Below, piece by piece: positions 7,725-16,002 of a DNA stretch of 64,000 nt. The notes under the pieces were generated by a model, which was not told where the DNA came from, searched no databases, and saw only the letters and a program-made list of their open reading frames with translations. This DNA comes from SHZI01 sp041396045 (GTDB lineage Bacteria > Pseudomonadota > Gammaproteobacteria > Steroidobacterales > GCA-2729495). The DNA lies in NCBI GenBank assembly GCA_041396045.1, contig JAWKZI010000008.1, forward strand, positions 62,001-126,000, given 5' to 3'. Every line of letters begins with the position of its first letter. Within the stretch, counting starts at the first letter, position 1. The translations under genes were made by a program, and so were the position numbers.

Positions 7725-8960
7725 TTATGGGAGGCGGTGGCGCAGTGCGCGAAGCATGCCCAGGAACGGATAGGTGGCAGCGTCGCTGTCACCGGCCTGG
7801 GTCAGGCTGTCAACCAAAGCCCGGCGCAGGGGCCGCAGACCCGCACCAGCCACCAGGGCCGTGCGACGAACAAGCCGCGCCGGCCGACGATCATCGGTGT
7901 ACAGACGAGCGATTGCACCGGTTGCGAGGTACAGAGGGCGCGTGGCCCGGCGCAGGGCACGCGCGTACTGCGCCAACTCCTGTGGACCGCCGATATCCCA
8001 GCGCGCCGCTTGCGCCCGATGAATGGCCCCGGCCAGCAGATCCTTACCAAGCAGGCCAAAATTGAATCCATGTGCGGTGAACGGGTGCATACCGACCGCA
8101 GCATCGCCAACCAGCGCGAAGCGTTCCGCGGTAAAGGTCCGCGCATAAACAGCAACCAGCGGATAGGCGTGGCGGGTACTGGCGAGACGCATCCAGCCGA
8201 GGCGCCGATGGAAACGGGCCTCAATGGCAGCGTCGAATTCGGCTTCTGGTGCCTCCATCAAGGTGCGGATGGCTACAGGCGGCAGGGTGATCACCACTGA
8301 CGACTGATGCCCGGACAGAGGCAGTAGCGCCAAAGTCTGACCTTGACCGAACCATTCCCAGGCAACCTGATCATGTGCCTGCTCGTGGTCCATGCGGCAA
8401 ACCATCATGGTCTTGCCGAAGTCATGGCTATCAGCGGCAATGCCCATGGCGCGGCGGCTTTCGGAAAACCGGCTGTCGGCCGCCACGACCAGACGCGCCG
8501 TCATTGACCGGCCATCGGCCAGACCTACCCGCGACAGATTGCGGCCCGGCTCAATACTGCTGACCCGTTGCCCGCATATCAGCGTCAGGTTGTCCTGGGC
8601 CAGCGTCGCGGCAAAGGCGGCACGCCGGATTTCCTGATTGGCCACCAGAAACCCCAACTGCGACCGGTGGCTATCGGTGTGCTCCAGCGACATGCGCAAC
8701 GGCACATTGCCGTCCATGACCAGCGCGTCACGCAGTACGTGGATCCGGTCCGGGGGGATACGTTCCCAAATACCCAACTGCCGCAGCAGATGGATGCTGT
8801 GATGGGTTAACGCGATCTCCCGACCATCGAAGTCAGGATCTCCGAGGCTGGCCACATCCCGACTCTCCAGGAGCGCCACGGAGAGCCCACTGCCAGACAG
8901 CGACCGTGCAAAGCACAGGCCGGCCGGTCCGGCACCGATAACGATGATGTCGAAATTCAT
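7725..8960 (-). CDS. ubiM: FAD-dependent ubiquinone-pathway hydroxylase, UbiM type
   Basis: 411-residue flavoprotein monooxygenase of the UbiH/Coq6 family. UbiM introduces ring hydroxyls during ubiquinone synthesis using O2. Visible features are the N-terminal Rossmann motif GAGPAGLCFA, the segment GREIALTHHSIHLLRQLGIW near residue 47, and the second FAD motif ALVGDAAVGMHPFTAHGFNFGL in the C-terminal half. The length fits the family. GGAAG lies about 9 bases before the ATG at 8960. It is convergent with nod and begins a same-strand run with the RIC-like and fnr genes. Assignment to UbiM and not another UbiH-like hydroxylase rests on remembered family-specific segments. An O2-requiring step beside a putative O2 producer is notable. 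Confidence 0.75.
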   Translation of the reverse strand: MNFDIIVIGAGPAGLCFARSLSGSGLSVALLESRDVASLGDPDFDGREIALTHHSIHLLRQLGIWERIPPDRIHVLRDALVMDGNVPLRMSLEHTDSHRSQLGFLVANQEIRRAAFAATLAQDNLTLICGQRVSSIEPGRNLSRVGLADGRSMTARLVVAADSRFSESRRAMGIAADSHDFGKTMMVCRMDHEQAHDQVAWEWFGQGQTLALLPLSGHQSSVVITLPPVAIRTLMEAPEAEFDAAIEARFHRRLGWMRLASTRHAYPLVAVYARTFTAERFALVGDAAVGMHPFTAHGFNFGLLGKDLLAGAIHRAQAARWDIGGPQELAQYARALRRATRPLYLATGAIARLYTDDRRPARLVRRTALVAGAGLRPLRRALVDSLTQAGDSDAATYPFLGMLRALRHRLP

Positions 8961-9032
8961 GGGACATGACTTCCCGGCTTCAGCTCCGGCTCGTCAGCAG
9001 AGCTGATCACCTCAGGCGGCAAACGGGTTCTG

Positions 9033-9773
9033 TCAGCCCGCCGCTGCGGCCCGCGACCCGCGCTGCGCCGCCAAAGCCCGGGGAAACAGTACTTTGTCTT
9101 CCTTGTACATGTGCGCCAGCAAATCCTGGTCAAACGCAGCCAGCCGTTCGAGCAACTCGCGCCAGGCACCGCTGATTCCGTCGGTCGGCAGGTAATTGTT
9201 GGTCAGCTTCCGCATCTTCAGCAGGGTCTTTACCGTCAGCTCGTGCTCATTTTCCATGCAGGCAATGGGACCGCCCACCGATCCACCGCAACGGGTTGGC
9301 GTAACTGCGTGATTCGTCGCGAGTTCACGAATCATCGAAAACAGTGACTCCTCCTCATGGAGCATGTGCGTATCAAGTTCAACCGCGATACGTTGCATCT
9401 CCTCGTCGAGCTCTGACAGTTCCTGATTATCTGCATGCGCCACGGCCACGGAGTTTGCCAGAGCAGTCAGCTTCGGGAGATTCTCCCGCAGATAGTGGTG
9501 ATGGGTCTTTTCTACATGCTCAACCAGGCTCGCCAGTGGCATATTCTGGAATGGCGTAACGTCGATGGGCGGTTTCTCTTCGGGAACGTTGGCCGACTCC
9601 AGCATCATCAGGAGCATCCCCGGATTGAATCCGAAGGTCCAGCACAACTCCCCCAACATCACATCGGTGTCATCACCATCGTGGTACAGCCCCGTCGACC
9701 GCAATGCATTGATAACGCCCGGAGGGCCACTTTGCAGTTCCGATATCTTCGTGTGAGCGGTCAGTGTCAACAT
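9033..9773 (-). CDS. RIC/YtfE-like hemerythrin-domain protein with atypical N-terminus
   Basis: 246 residues: a ScdA_N-like N-terminal domain of about 60 residues followed by a hemerythrin-like di-iron four-helix domain. Family members (YtfE, ScdA, DnrN) release iron or repair Fe-S clusters after nitrosative damage and are NO-induced. Candidate di-iron ligands are visible in EKTHHHYLRE, ELDTHMLHEEESLF, MENEHELT and LLAHMYKEDKVLF. The hallmark Cys-Cys pair of the N-terminal domain is missing; the equivalent stretch reads STGLYHDGDDTDVM and the only nearby Cys is in GELCW. The inner ATG at 9773 is preferred because AAGGA at 9781-9785 is well spaced for it and too close for the ATG at 9779. It sits between ubiM and fnr. 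Confidence 0.78.
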   Translation of the reverse strand: MLTLTAHTKISELQSGPPGVINALRSTGLYHDGDDTDVMLGELCWTFGFNPGMLLMMLESANVPEEKPPIDVTPFQNMPLASLVEHVEKTHHHYLRENLPKLTALANSVAVAHADNQELSELDEEMQRIAVELDTHMLHEEESLFSMIRELATNHAVTPTRCGGSVGGPIACMENEHELTVKTLLKMRKLTNNYLPTDGISGAWRELLERLAAFDQDLLAHMYKEDKVLFPRALAAQRGSRAAAAG

Positions 9774-9809
9774 GGTCATGTCCTTCTGTTCGGGATTGCT
9801 TCGTGGCTG

Positions 9810-10613
9810 CTACGACACATCGTGACGGCGGCCGCAGCGCGCATACGGATTCATGCAGGCAGCGCGTTCGGCGAGCCCCTCCACGTCAAGCAGCGTGATG
9901 CGTTTTCGGTCGGCCTTCACGAGACCCTTTTTCTGGAATCTTGCAAGGATGCGACTCAGGGTTTCAGGCGAGAGTCTGAGGTAATTGGCGATATCCTGGC
10001 GGGCCATGGCGAGTTCCAGATCGGTGGATTCAGTATTGGTCTGGCGCGCTGCGACCATGACCAGGAAAGTCGCCAGCCGCTCTTCGGCGCTGAAATCTCC
10101 AGCCAAAGCGGAGTAACCGAGGACTTCGCGACTGAACAACCGGAATATCTGTGTCTGGAGTTCCGGAATCTTCTGGGCCATCAACGTCAACGTCGCGTAC
10201 GGCAAAACACAAACCCTGCTGACGGCCAGCGCGATACAGCTCGACGGATGCCTTGCCGGATAGATCGCGTCAATGCCCATGATCTCGCCACAAAAGTGGA
10301 ATGAAGTGATGTGCTCGCGGCCCTCGTTGTCCACCATATAACTCTTCAAGGAACCGGCTTGAACCGCATACAGTGAACGGACTGAATCACCCGCACGAAA
10401 CAGATGCTCGCCAGGAGCCAGCGATCGGCAACGTTGCAAGCCGCGTTCAAATTGCTGAACCTGGTCCGGAGTCAGCAAGCCGGGCAGGCATTGCGACGCG
10501 TGCTGGCAGCTACGGCACGACTGACAGGCAGTCTCGCTGCGGACCGCGCCATCCTGATAGTTGGTTGTACGCCTGACTGGCTTTGTCACAGTCGTGTGAT
10601 GCGTCAGAATCAA
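9810..10613 (-). CDS. fnr: Fnr-type [4Fe-4S] transcriptional regulator
   Basis: 267-residue Crp/Fnr regulator. N-terminal cysteines C33, C36 and C42 (CRSCQHASQC) plus C135 (SRVCVLPY) match the four [4Fe-4S] ligands of E. coli FNR; C30 is an additional Cys. A cyclic-nucleotide-type beta barrel follows (GDSVRSLYAVQAGSLKSY), then a helix-turn-helix whose recognition helix PETLSRILARFQ keeps the Glu, Ser and Arg that read TTGAT half-sites. It should therefore be oxygen-sensing and able to bind the boxes found at 1051, 5123 and 13103. Translation starts at a TTG (10611-10613) behind a strong GGAGGA sequence at 10623-10628. An NO response through cluster damage is possible, as known for FNR. Confidence 0.92.
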   Translation of the reverse strand: MILTHHTTVTKPVRRTTNYQDGAVRSETACQSCRSCQHASQCLPGLLTPDQVQQFERGLQRCRSLAPGEHLFRAGDSVRSLYAVQAGSLKSYMVDNEGREHITSFHFCGEIMGIDAIYPARHPSSCIALAVSRVCVLPYATLTLMAQKIPELQTQIFRLFSREVLGYSALAGDFSAEERLATFLVMVAARQTNTESTDLELAMARQDIANYLRLSPETLSRILARFQKKGLVKADRKRITLLDVEGLAERAACMNPYARCGRRHDVS

Positions 10614-10727
10614 CTTTCGCGATCCTCCAGCTGGAACGTTTCATGGTTCTTTGACCTGATATCTAAGCCGCGTTCCGGGGAGTCAGGCTATAAGGGTTTC
10701 TCCGTAGGCCCTCGTGCAAGGCAAGTT

Positions 10728-12155
10728 TCAAGGGATGCCAAGAAGACAGTCGAGCACGTCGTCTGCCGAGTAGGTGGTGCGACCCGGGCGCAGGAAGTGA
10801 CGAATCCGGGCTACTTCGTCGCCGGCGGTAACCAGCGACGGCTCAAGCTTGCCGTCGTGGCTGATCTGGCCATACCCAACGACAGACATCAGGCCATTGC
10901 ACACGCATTTGCGACCAATGGTATCGGCCTCGTTACCGCCTTTGCGCATGTAGTCATCCAGTGGTTCACCAGCGCAGCGGTATCCGATGGTTCCATCTTT
11001 CTGGCGATAGCACTCCCGGAGGACACCGAGATCACACACGCGCTGGCGCGCGGCGAATACCTCTGGTTGCGAAACCGTGCCATCGACCTGCACCACCTTG
11101 AAGGGAAATCCGGTCGGCGACGCATAGGGATCAGTGAATACCTTGACGGTTCCTTCGGAGGCCATGCGTAACACCGTTTTCCTGATCTCCGGTGACAGCC
11201 CCGACTCTTCGCAGAAAGCGAAGGCCGTGCCAACCTGAATGCCCCGGGCACCGAGCGCGATGGCGCTCTGAAGTCCCGCAGCATCACCATATGACCCTGC
11301 CAGCCAGAACGGCAGGCCAAGCTCGCGGATCTGCTCCAGGTTCGGCGTATCCCGCGGCCCATAGACCGGCTCGTTGTTCATGTCGAGCATCAGGGAGCCG
11401 CGTGGAGGCGCGTTGTGCCCTCCCGCAGTGTGCCCCTCCACGATGAATCCATCGACCTTGCCGGTACTTTTTCGGGCAAGGTTCATGGCCAATACGGAGG
11501 ACGAAACGATTGCCAGGAACTGCGGACGCGGCAGCGTACCCACCCCTGAGGGCAGGTATTTGCGTGGATCAAAGCTTGTGCAGAACGTTTCGCCCGGCAG
11601 AGCACCGGCAACATCGAGTCTGAGTTCCGCGGGCTTGCCGGCAGCAAAGCAATCCAGGATGGCCGGGATTGACCGCGGGATACCGGCACCCATCAGTACG
11701 ACGTCTACGCCAGCGAGCATCGCCCCGAAAAGTGAAGCCAGGTTGGGTAGCTGGATCTTCTCCAGCAGGTTGATCCCCACCAATCCCGAATGGCCGGCTT
11801 TCGCCAGGTAAACCTCGGCAAAGTTGGCAACCACCAGCAGATCCAGTAGCGGCGCCGGCATCCTGATCGATGGGACCGGCTTGGCTTTGAACCGGGCACC
11901 GGCTGGCTTGCCGCCTTCGATGAAATACCGCCGCCAGACTCGGGCCGCGACGTCAGGGATCGGAAATGCATCGAAGGCAACACGCAAATGCCCACCGGGA
12001 TCGCCCAGTTGCAGACGGCGAACCAGCACGGCATCTATCGCGGTGCCGGAGACGACACCGAGTTGACCCCTGCGCGAAACTGCTTGCGCCAACGGCCATG
12101 AGGAAACGGCGACGCCCATGCCACCCTGGATAATTCGAGGAAGTTGCCTATTCAC
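10728..12155 (-). CDS. Nitronate monooxygenase (2-nitropropane dioxygenase) family protein
   Basis: 475-residue FMN-binding TIM-barrel protein. The family oxidises alkyl nitronates with O2, but many members act on other substrates or reduce acyl chains. Seen here are the N-terminal IIQGGMGVAVSSWPLAQAVS, the flavin motif EGHTAGGHNAPP in the middle, and LAGSYGDAAGLQSAIALGARGIQVGT-type barrel strands (given here only as the GARGIQVGTAF core). It is about 100 residues longer than typical enzymes, with a Cys-containing C-terminal extension (RECYRQKDG, GYRCAGEP, GRKCVCNG), so the substrate is uncertain. Same strand as fnr, upstream of it, with a 114-base gap. Confidence 0.75.
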   Translation of the reverse strand: MNRQLPRIIQGGMGVAVSSWPLAQAVSRRGQLGVVSGTAIDAVLVRRLQLGDPGGHLRVAFDAFPIPDVAARVWRRYFIEGGKPAGARFKAKPVPSIRMPAPLLDLLVVANFAEVYLAKAGHSGLVGINLLEKIQLPNLASLFGAMLAGVDVVLMGAGIPRSIPAILDCFAAGKPAELRLDVAGALPGETFCTSFDPRKYLPSGVGTLPRPQFLAIVSSSVLAMNLARKSTGKVDGFIVEGHTAGGHNAPPRGSLMLDMNNEPVYGPRDTPNLEQIRELGLPFWLAGSYGDAAGLQSAIALGARGIQVGTAFAFCEESGLSPEIRKTVLRMASEGTVKVFTDPYASPTGFPFKVVQVDGTVSQPEVFAARQRVCDLGVLRECYRQKDGTIGYRCAGEPLDDYMRKGGNEADTIGRKCVCNGLMSVVGYGQISHDGKLEPSLVTAGDEVARIRHFLRPGRTTYSADDVLDCLLGIP

Positions 12156-12200
12156 CTTGATAACGCTGGCAAGTGTTAGGGGCCGCCTGGCGAGCCACGA

Positions 12201-12983
12201 TCACACGCGATAGCTGCCCGATTCACGGGCCTGACCGGGGTTGTTGGGCGGGTAATTGGCCCACTTGTCCCGGTAGTAACGCATGCGCAGATCACCATCG
12301 GACTGGCGGTTGAAAGTCAGATAGATATTGCGTCTCGGCCGGTTACTGCAATTCGCCCGGGAACCATGCGGCACATAGGAATCGAAAAACACGACCGCTC
12401 CGGGGCCTGCCTCCAGCAACTCATAATCACCCGCTGGCTCATAAGGTGGATCTGCATCGGTGAGAGGGCGCCATTCAGGGCCCATGAGCGCGCGGTCATA
12501 GGCCCCGGTTGAAAGAAAGCTCAACGCCGCATTATCACGGTGGTTTGCGTCGACTGCGATCGCCATCGTAATGAAGTAATCGCTGTAGGCATTCCACCCT
12601 GCCGCCTGGTCCTGGTGCAGCTTGTCCGGCCGGCACCCCGGCAGCTTGTAGTTGACCTTCTCCTTGAATAACGCCGGCGCCTCCCCAAACAACGACGTCA
12701 GCGCTTTCAGTACTTTTGGTGCCAGCATAAGACGGGTCATGGCCGGGTTGTGGCGGCCGAGAATATGCTCAACCCGTACCAGCATGGTTTCACCCGTCAC
12801 CGGACTTTGCTCGTAGTAGCAGGCTTCAGCGCCCTTATGCGAAATCCCGGTACGTGAAGTCCCGGCCTGAAGAGAATCGAGCCAGTCGGATATCCGGGTT
12901 ATTTCCTTGCCATCGAAGCCTTCTTCGAGGACGCAGTAGCCGCGTTGGCGAAACTGGTCGATGTCAGGGGCACTCAATTCCAT
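12201..12983 (-). CDS. Phytanoyl-CoA dioxygenase (PhyH) family Fe(II)/2-oxoglutarate oxygenase
   Basis: 260-residue cupin-fold oxygenase expected to couple 2-oxoglutarate decarboxylation to hydroxylation of an unidentified substrate using O2. The iron ligands are the HxD pair in DKLHQDQAAGW and the distal His in SYVPHGSRAN; the Arg that binds 2-oxoglutarate is probably in RPRRNIYL. I place the start at ATG 12983, which has AGGAGA at a proper distance (12991-12997). The longer alternative from 13109 has no ribosome-binding site and would overlap the FNR-like box at 13103-13116. The gene is divergent from a pair of unknown membrane protein genes, and that box lies between them. Confidence 0.82.
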   Translation of the reverse strand: MELSAPDIDQFRQRGYCVLEEGFDGKEITRISDWLDSLQAGTSRTGISHKGAEACYYEQSPVTGETMLVRVEHILGRHNPAMTRLMLAPKVLKALTSLFGEAPALFKEKVNYKLPGCRPDKLHQDQAAGWNAYSDYFITMAIAVDANHRDNAALSFLSTGAYDRALMGPEWRPLTDADPPYEPAGDYELLEAGPGAVVFFDSYVPHGSRANCSNRPRRNIYLTFNRQSDGDLRMRYYRDKWANYPPNNPGQARESGSYRV

Positions 12984-13102
12984 GCTGCCACTCTCCTGCC
13001 TCAGGTGCTTCGGAGACATTCGCAAAACTACCTGCCGTGCCCGGGAATCACTGATCGGGGTGTCCACTTTTGTATCAGTAGCAGTTATGACAACTGTGGA
13101 AG

Positions 13103-13116
13103 CTGACATGGATCAA
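13103..13116. promoter_or_regulatory. FNR/Dnr-like box between the PhyH-like gene and a membrane protein pair
   Basis: CTGAC-ATGG-ATCAA matches TTGAT-N4-ATCAA at 8 of 10 positions. It lies 120 bases before the PhyH-family ATG at 12983 on one side and 80 bases before the TTG at 13196 on the other. It is weaker than the boxes at 1051 and 5123, but its place in a divergent intergenic region of the same island supports it. Confidence 0.5.
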
Positions 13117-13195
13117 GTCTTTATGGGGAACACTACGTATGGCAGCAGCTAGTCTGCCGCTGCAGACTTCCAATACTGTGTCGAAGGAGAACACT

Positions 13196-13618
13196 TTGAA
13201 CACTATCGTGATACTCAGTGTCGTAATTCCTTTCGTCCTGTTCATCGTCTGCGTCATGGCAAGCCTGATGTTGGCGCGTCGCAAGAACACACAGATGGTT
13301 GAAAACTCGCCTGGCACGTTGCCGTACACCTGGGGGTTTTTTCTGGGCTATAGCGGAATCATCGGCGGGATTTTTATTGCCGCAGCGGTCGGCATAGTGG
13401 TTTTGGCTGGCTATTATCAGGACTGGTTCCTGATTCTGCTGACTTATGCGATCGGCCTGGGTGTTGCCAGTTACGGAGTGCTGCTGAGGTATCGATGGGG
13501 CTGGTTGATTCACATACCGCTGACACTCAACCCCGGAATGTGGGCCTTTAACAGCGTGTATATCCACAATCGATGGCGGGAGATTTCCCGACACCAGCAA
13601 CGAGCGTCCATACCATGA
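13196..13618 (+). CDS. Hypothetical membrane protein, first gene of a coupled pair
   Basis: 140 residues with about four transmembrane segments (near residues 3-25, 47-72, 76-98 and 100-125) and a basic C-terminus. No family was recognised. I chose the TTG start at 13196 because AAGGAGA at 13184-13190 is ideally placed; an in-frame ATG at 13139 has no ribosome-binding site and would add an unlikely polar leader. The stop TGA overlaps the ATG of the next gene as ATGA, so translation is coupled and the products may form one complex. An FNR-like box lies 80 bases upstream. Confidence 0.65.
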   Translation: MNTIVILSVVIPFVLFIVCVMASLMLARRKNTQMVENSPGTLPYTWGFFLGYSGIIGGIFIAAAVGIVVLAGYYQDWFLILLTYAIGLGVASYGVLLRYRWGWLIHIPLTLNPGMWAFNSVYIHNRWREISRHQQRASIP

Positions 13619-14553
13619 CAGACATTGCTTCACCGACCGTCACCAGCAACTTCAAGCGCCTTTTCTACCGACCGCCATTTGTCGGTCTTCTTGCTTTTGT
13701 CATCGTCTTCCTCATGCAGGGCCTCGGCCACACCCAGATGGTTCTCATGGAGAGCCTGTTCGGCAAGGAGTACGTCTACCAATCGGCGGCCTTCCTCGGC
13801 TTCCTCGGCGTAGTGTTTCTGTTCATTGGCATGCGCAGAAAAGGCGAAGTGAGTGCCACCTGGCTGGGCTTCTTCGCTGGCACCTGCCTGTGGACCGGGT
13901 GGGTGGAATTTACCTACGTGTGGTCCGCCAGGGTGCTTGGCGTACCTGACCTGATGGACCAGCATGCAGCCGGTGAGATCGCCACCAAAGCCGAGTATCT
14001 GGTCATGATGTCTTCAGCCGGAGTTCTGCTGGCTACGATGGCACCGTTGCTCCTGAACAGGGAAACCAAGTGCAACATGTTTGCCTGGTTTCAGCGCCGC
14101 CTGCACCTGCGTACAGGCAAGCCCAGCCGGGGTTACGAGCGCAATTTCGCTTACGTGACGTGCCTGGAGACCATTTACGTGATCTGGTTCTGCTACCTGG
14201 CACTGCTCTTCATCTACGACGAGAACATCCTGGGCGATCGGCATCCCGTCACGTACGGGATTTTCGTGGCTGGATCGATCTGGTCGATCTACCTGATGCA
14301 GCGCCTGGCAAGAATGTGGAAAGTGACCACAGCAATTCGCTATGCCATTCCGACAGCCATCATCGCCTATAGCTGCTATGAGATCGCCGGCCGGTGGAAT
14401 CTCTTTGCCGACATCTGGGTGCATCCGGAACGGTATTGGCTGCAACTCAGCCTGATATTTGCAGCTCTGGTACTCATCGTGGTGGTTGCCGTCTTTGCGC
14501 CCCAGCACCTGAAGGCCATCCTGGACCGGGAAGGGCGGCTGCACAAGACGTAG
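13615..14553 (+). CDS. Hypothetical polytopic membrane protein, second gene of a coupled pair
   Basis: 312 residues, about eight transmembrane helices, ending in a short charged tail (REGRLHKT). The sequence contains His and Trp residues at helix ends, such as MQGLGHTQM and CLWTGWVEFTYVWSAR, which could bind a cofactor, but no known heme or metal motif is clear. The ATG at 13615 overlaps the preceding stop (ATGA). The pair lies downstream of an FNR-like box and is convergent with a cytochrome b561 gene, so a redox or nitrogen-oxide role is plausible but unproven. Codon usage resembles the neighbours. Confidence 0.65.
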   Translation: MTDIASPTVTSNFKRLFYRPPFVGLLAFVIVFLMQGLGHTQMVLMESLFGKEYVYQSAAFLGFLGVVFLFIGMRRKGEVSATWLGFFAGTCLWTGWVEFTYVWSARVLGVPDLMDQHAAGEIATKAEYLVMMSSAGVLLATMAPLLLNRETKCNMFAWFQRRLHLRTGKPSRGYERNFAYVTCLETIYVIWFCYLALLFIYDENILGDRHPVTYGIFVAGSIWSIYLMQRLARMWKVTTAIRYAIPTAIIAYSCYEIAGRWNLFADIWVHPERYWLQLSLIFAALVLIVVVAVFAPQHLKAILDREGRLHKT

Positions 14554-14565
14554 CCGCGGCCCTGC

Positions 14566-15096
14566 CTACGTATTGACCGGATTCCGTACCACTTCCGGTT
14601 CCGGGTCGTCAACGAAGATCAGGCGCCAGCGTTCGATGCCATGTACGACAACCAGGGTAATGAGCAGCCACGCCATTATGGTGTGCATCTGGAGGAACAC
14701 TGCATGGAGATTCTTTTTGTCATCCGCAAGAGATGAATACGGAATGAAACCAAAGCCAAGAACCGGATAGTCGATAAACGCCGCATTGGCCACGCCAATA
14801 AGAACCTGAATCAGGACCAGCGGATAGAAAACCCACTGAAGCAGCATCGAAGGCCTTTTCCACCATCGTGGCGGGGCATAGAGATTGTGGGCTCGGCGCC
14901 ACCACCAGCGAAACAACATCAAGGCAAAAATTGTGGTGCCCACACCAGAGTGAACCATCACCAGCAATACTTTGGTATCCAGCGGAAAACTGTCGAGTCG
15001 CCATCCGGACAACAGGTTGAATATGATTATTGCCGCCGCGATCCAGTGGAAAACCCTGGCAACCGTGTAGTTGTACTTCTGATTTGATGCGGTCAT
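14566..15096 (-). CDS. Cytochrome b561-type membrane protein
   Basis: 176-residue four-helix diheme cytochrome b of the CybB/Ni-Fe hydrogenase cytochrome b family, expected to pass electrons between the quinone pool and a partner. Candidate heme ligands are His in RVFHWIAA (helix 1), VMVHSGVG (helix 2), LHAVFLQMHTIMAW (helix 3) and VVVHGIERW (helix 4). The four hydrophobic segments and the length are typical. It converges with the unknown membrane pair, 12 bases between stops. The electron partner is unknown; nitrogen-oxide or oxygenase metabolism is suggested only by location. Confidence 0.82.
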   Translation of the reverse strand: MTASNQKYNYTVARVFHWIAAAIIIFNLLSGWRLDSFPLDTKVLLVMVHSGVGTTIFALMLFRWWWRRAHNLYAPPRWWKRPSMLLQWVFYPLVLIQVLIGVANAAFIDYPVLGFGFIPYSSLADDKKNLHAVFLQMHTIMAWLLITLVVVHGIERWRLIFVDDPEPEVVRNPVNT

Positions 15097-15284
15097 GACC
15101 GTATCTCCAGCGATGCTGAATGCAGCATTGCAGAATCACGCAATCGGGAAAGTACGGGAAATCCGCAGGAAGCAGTTGACACGCAGTCTTGCAAGAACGC
15201 GCTCACGCGCGAACAACGTTGATCGCAGCCCAAAACACGTCGCGGGCGGAAAATCCCGGCCCTGCCAGTTCTTCCTGCCCCTTT

Positions 15285-15944
15285 TTACAACCTGCCACCG
15301 CCGGATATTTCCAGTACTTCACCGGTGACAAAGGAGGCTTCGTCGCTGGCCAGAAAGAGAATACCGTTTGCCACTTCCACCGGTTGGCCAACTCGGCCCA
15401 GCGGATACGTGGACCCCACAAACTTGCTGACCTGCTCCCAGACACCGGGCGGAAGTGTCTTTTTTATGGTCTCCACCTCGATCATGCCAGGCGCGACCGC
15501 ATTGACACGGATGCCATGCTTGCCCAGCGTCATAGCCAGGGTACGCGTGAGCGCAAAGACACCACCCTTGGACGCCGAGTAGGCAAACTGGTTGACACTG
15601 CTGCCGCGGAAAGTGAGTGAACTCATATTGACGATTGCTCCGGAGCCCTGGGGCTTCATGAGTTTCACCGCTTCCCGGCAGGCCAGAAAAGTGCTGGTCA
15701 GATTGGCATCGATGTTTCTTTGCAGGTTGGCGACATCCATCTGCTCCATAGCGACGTTGTTACCAAAGTGACCGCCAGCGATGTTGACCAGAATATCGAG
15801 TCGCCCGTAGCACTCAACGACCTGCGTGAACAGTGCCTCGACTTGCGCCTCGCTGCTGAGATCCGCGGCATGGAACGAATGCCGTTCATCCCCGCCATCG
15901 ACCGTATTGAGAAAATCCGGCGGCAGCGGCCGCAGATCTGTCAT
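15285..15944 (-). pseudogene. N-terminally truncated short-chain dehydrogenase/reductase
   Basis: 219 residues of an SDR fold. The active-site Ser lies in the segment IVNMSSLTFRGSS, YSASK gives the catalytic Tyr-x3-Lys, and DILVNIAGG and RVNAVAPGMIEV are conserved. However, the N-terminal beta-alpha-beta unit with the TGxxxGxG cofactor site (roughly 35-40 residues) is absent. Immediately upstream of the first ATG the frame has a stop (TGA), and a transcription terminator hairpin lies only about 65 bases away at 16003-16034, so the missing part cannot be nearby in another frame. It is most likely a remnant gene; a functional SDR without its nucleotide loop would be surprising. Confidence 0.7.
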
Positions 15945-16002
15945 GGCAAGTGTCGCGTCTCATTACCTGAACCAAGGGCGTTCAGTAGTGACTACCTGCA
16001 AG

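Noticed and set aside
10650..10670. TTGACCTGATATC upstream of fnr considered as an FNR box
   Set aside because: Second half-site has wrong spacing and sequence (ATCTA immediately after five bases), below a credible match.
12984..13109. Longer N-terminus of the PhyH-family protein starting at 13109
   Set aside because: No ribosome-binding site, non-conserved leader, and it would overlap the FNR-like box; ATG 12983 has AGGAGA in place.
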